Positions 33,597-34,739 of a stretch of DNA of 34,739 nucleotides are shown one piece after another. The number at the start of each line of letters is the position of its first letter. Positions within the stretch are counted from its first letter, which is position 1. Made by a program: the position numbers and the translations under genes. This DNA is from Actibacterium naphthalenivorans (GTDB lineage: Bacteria > Pseudomonadota > Alphaproteobacteria > Rhodobacterales > Rhodobacteraceae): the NCBI RefSeq assembly GCF_014196965.1, contig NZ_JACIEQ010000013.1, positions 1-34,739 on the forward strand, written 5' to 3'. The notes under the pieces were generated by a model. The model was not told the DNA's origin, made no database searches, and saw only the letters and a list, made by a program, of their open reading frames with translations.

Positions 33597-34477
33597 ACCC
33601 CGTAGAGCCGGAAGGTGTCGCGGCCGGTCAGTTCACGGACCGCGCCGAGATCGACCAACCGGTCACAGAGCCGCCGCGCGGCCCGATCCGGCAAGGGCAG
33701 GGCAGCAGGCGCCACGGCATCGTGGGTCAGGAACATCCAAACGGCATCGCCTGCCGCCTTTGCCCGAAGCTTCGGCGCGACCGCTTTCAGATGCGCCGCC
33801 CGCCGCGCGAGGTCGGCGGCGAGACGCACGACCTCGCGCGCTGTTGAGGCGACTGCGCGATGACAGGCAAGACGCAGATCATCGCCCCGCTTGCGCAGGT
33901 CGGCCCGCTTCAGCCCCGCGGCCAGCAGCGGAAGCAGATGATCCCAACCAAGCGCCTCGGCGAGGGCCGCATCCGCGAGGACCAGCGCCGCAACCTCCTC
34001 CCGCGGGGCATCGACCAGAACGGCCTCCAGCACTGCCGCTGCTCGAGCTACCGGCCCGCCCTGCCCTGCATCGAGCCAAACTGCTATCCGCGCTGGATCG
34101 AGTTGCGGCAAGGCCCGGTGCAAGGTCCCGATCGACACCTGCCGCTCCGCCGCGCGTTGCCAAGCCTGACAGACCGCGCCCGCCGGACCGGTCAGATCGC
34201 CCGGACGCAGCAGATGCACCGCATCGCGCAACTCCCCTGCCCGCTCGGGCCGACCGGCAAACGCGACACAGGCCTCGGCCGCGCGCAACGCGAGCCGATC
34301 CCGCAACAAGGCGTGGGGCACGTCCTCACGTCCAACCACAACATGCAGGTGGCTCAGCGCGGCACCCGACAAAAACGCAACATTTTCAAGGGTTTCAGCG
34401 CGTTCGGAGATGACCCAAGCGGGCATCCGAGGTAGCATGTCTGCGTCGCTGATGTGATCCGGTCGCGCAAATGTCAT
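33593..34477 (-). CDS. DUF1403 family protein
   Basis: A 294-residue, alanine- and arginine-rich helical protein. MPAWVISERAETLENVAFLSGAALSHLH, ALRAAEACVAFAGRPERAGELRDAVHLLRPGD and LGWDHLLPLLAAGLKRADLRKRG match what I know of DUF1403, a family of unknown function common on alphaproteobacterial plasmids. The C-terminus (LPDRAARRLCDRLVDLGAVRELTGRDTFRLYGV) looks like a winged helix. It is translationally coupled to the scpB-like gene. The start at 34477 has no clear ribosome binding site; MLPRMPAWV a little downstream is possible. Confidence 0.82.
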   Translation of the reverse strand: MTFARPDHISDADMLPRMPAWVISERAETLENVAFLSGAALSHLHVVVGREDVPHALLRDRLALRAAEACVAFAGRPERAGELRDAVHLLRPGDLTGPAGAVCQAWQRAAERQVSIGTLHRALPQLDPARIAVWLDAGQGGPVARAAAVLEAVLVDAPREEVAALVLADAALAEALGWDHLLPLLAAGLKRADLRKRGDDLRLACHRAVASTAREVVRLAADLARRAAHLKAVAPKLRAKAAGDAVWMFLTHDAVAPAALPLPDRAARRLCDRLVDLGAVRELTGRDTFRLYGV

Positions 34478-34554
34478 GCTTGAAGTCTACATCGGCGCGG
34501 CGCTTTCGGCCAGATGAATACGCAAGAACCGCCCCACCTTCCCGTATCGTATCA

Positions 34555-34581
34555 TGTCCAATAAGTTTGCATTATCGGACA
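34555..34581. promoter_or_regulatory. Resolvase-type dyad (res-like subsite)
   Basis: TGTCCAATAA (34555-34564) and TTATCGGACA (34572-34581) form a 27-bp imperfect dyad. Both arms match the serine-resolvase half-site consensus TGTCYGATAATT of gamma-delta/Tn3 type. It lies upstream of the DUF1403 gene, outside the Tn3-type repeat at 34645. No resolvase gene is in the window and only one subsite is clear. It might instead be an operator for the DUF1403-scpB operon. Confidence 0.45.
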
Positions 34582-34644
34582 TACTGGAAGATACTGCGAG
34601 ACAGGTGAGTTTCATCGCCGGATTCAATGGAAAATGCCCTCAGA

Positions 34645-34677
34645 GGGGTCTGATGCCGGAGGGGGCAGAATAGTACG
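34645..34677 (+). repeat. Tn3-family terminal inverted repeat, 33 bp shared
   Basis: It begins GGGGTCTGATGCCGGAGGGG and ends AGTACG, and is identical to the reverse complement of 26758-26790. The layout resembles the GGGGTC...GGAGGGGGC ends of IS1071/Tn5393-type elements. It marks the start of a transposon that extends to the right, out of the window. Confidence 0.8.
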
Positions 34678-34691
34678 TTAAGGGGCTTTGC

Positions 34692-34739
34692 TTACCTTTT
34701 GGACCACCTGTATTCGCCGGTGAGGAGGATGTGGGCCCA
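34692..34739 (-). CDS. tnpA: Tn3-family transposase TnpA, last 15 codons (runs off the window)
   Basis: On the minus strand the sequence reads WAHILLTGEYRWSKR then stop, typical of the C-terminus of Tn3-family transposases (H-I-x-L-T-G-x-Y-x-W). The stop lies 14 bp inside the terminal repeat, as usual in this family. The rest of the gene lies beyond base 34739. Confidence 0.75.
   Translation of the reverse strand, partial: WAHILLTGEYRWSKR

Noticed and set aside
26790-34477. A standard Tn5053-type mercury transposon (mer plus tni)
   Set aside because: mer lies on the tniA side pointing away, merA-D-E and tniR are absent, and the gene order differs from Tn5053, so mer and tni here look like neighbours by accretion.

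Overview
The window looks like an accessory region (plasmid or genomic island) of a GC-rich alphaproteobacterium, most likely in or near the Rhodobacteraceae. The reasons are the codon and base use, the alphaproteobacterial style of the TAXI-TRAP transporter, and the DUF1403/ScpB/tni gene set typical of plasmids in that group. The species assignment is inference only.

Bases 1 to about 21,900 are one aromatic catabolic cluster. A plus-strand operon (17128-21896) encodes a biphenyl/naphthalene-type ring-hydroxylating dioxygenase (alpha, beta, Rieske ferredoxin), a cis-dihydrodiol dehydrogenase and a salicylaldehyde-dehydrogenase-type enzyme. A minus-strand operon (7033 down to 268) encodes a putidaredoxin-like ferredoxin, gentisate 1,2-dioxygenase, hydratase-aldolase (NahE type), 2-hydroxychromene-2-carboxylate isomerase (NahD type), an extradiol dioxygenase, a ferredoxin reductase, an OmpW-type porin and a BphK-like glutathione transferase. 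A second minus-strand operon (16941 down to 10363) encodes a TAXI-TRAP uptake system, fumarylpyruvate hydrolase, maleylpyruvate isomerase, a family III CoA-transferase and an HMG-CoA-lyase-like enzyme. A third unit (10191 down to 8000) encodes a cytochrome P450 and a second FAH-type hydrolase. A MarR-type regulator sits at 7417-7941. Together they spell naphthalene (or alkylnaphthalene) to salicylate, then gentisate, maleylpyruvate, fumarylpyruvate and central metabolism. No Rieske-type salicylate 5-hydroxylase is present, so the P450 is the obvious candidate for that step. Palindromes containing GCATGC lie in or beside several of the promoters.

From 21,900 to 26,800 the sequence is a patchwork: a 12-bp inverted repeat, a truncated IS5-family transposase abutting the stop codon of a pyruvate-dehydrogenase-E1-like gene, its divergent Lrp/AsnC regulator, then an IS21-family element that has lost most of istA. 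The IS21 remnant is cut by a 72-bp fold-back made of Tn3-family terminal repeats.

From 26,790 to the end there is a mercury remnant (merR-T-P and a truncated merF, no merA), then a transposition module tniA-tniB-tniQ. It is flanked by a divergent HTH protein on one side and a convergent DUF1403-ScpB pair on the other. The window closes on a 33-bp Tn3-family inverted repeat identical to the one at 26758-26790, followed by the last 15 codons of a Tn3-type tnpA. The tni plus ScpB/DUF1403 module is the best candidate for an undescribed system.
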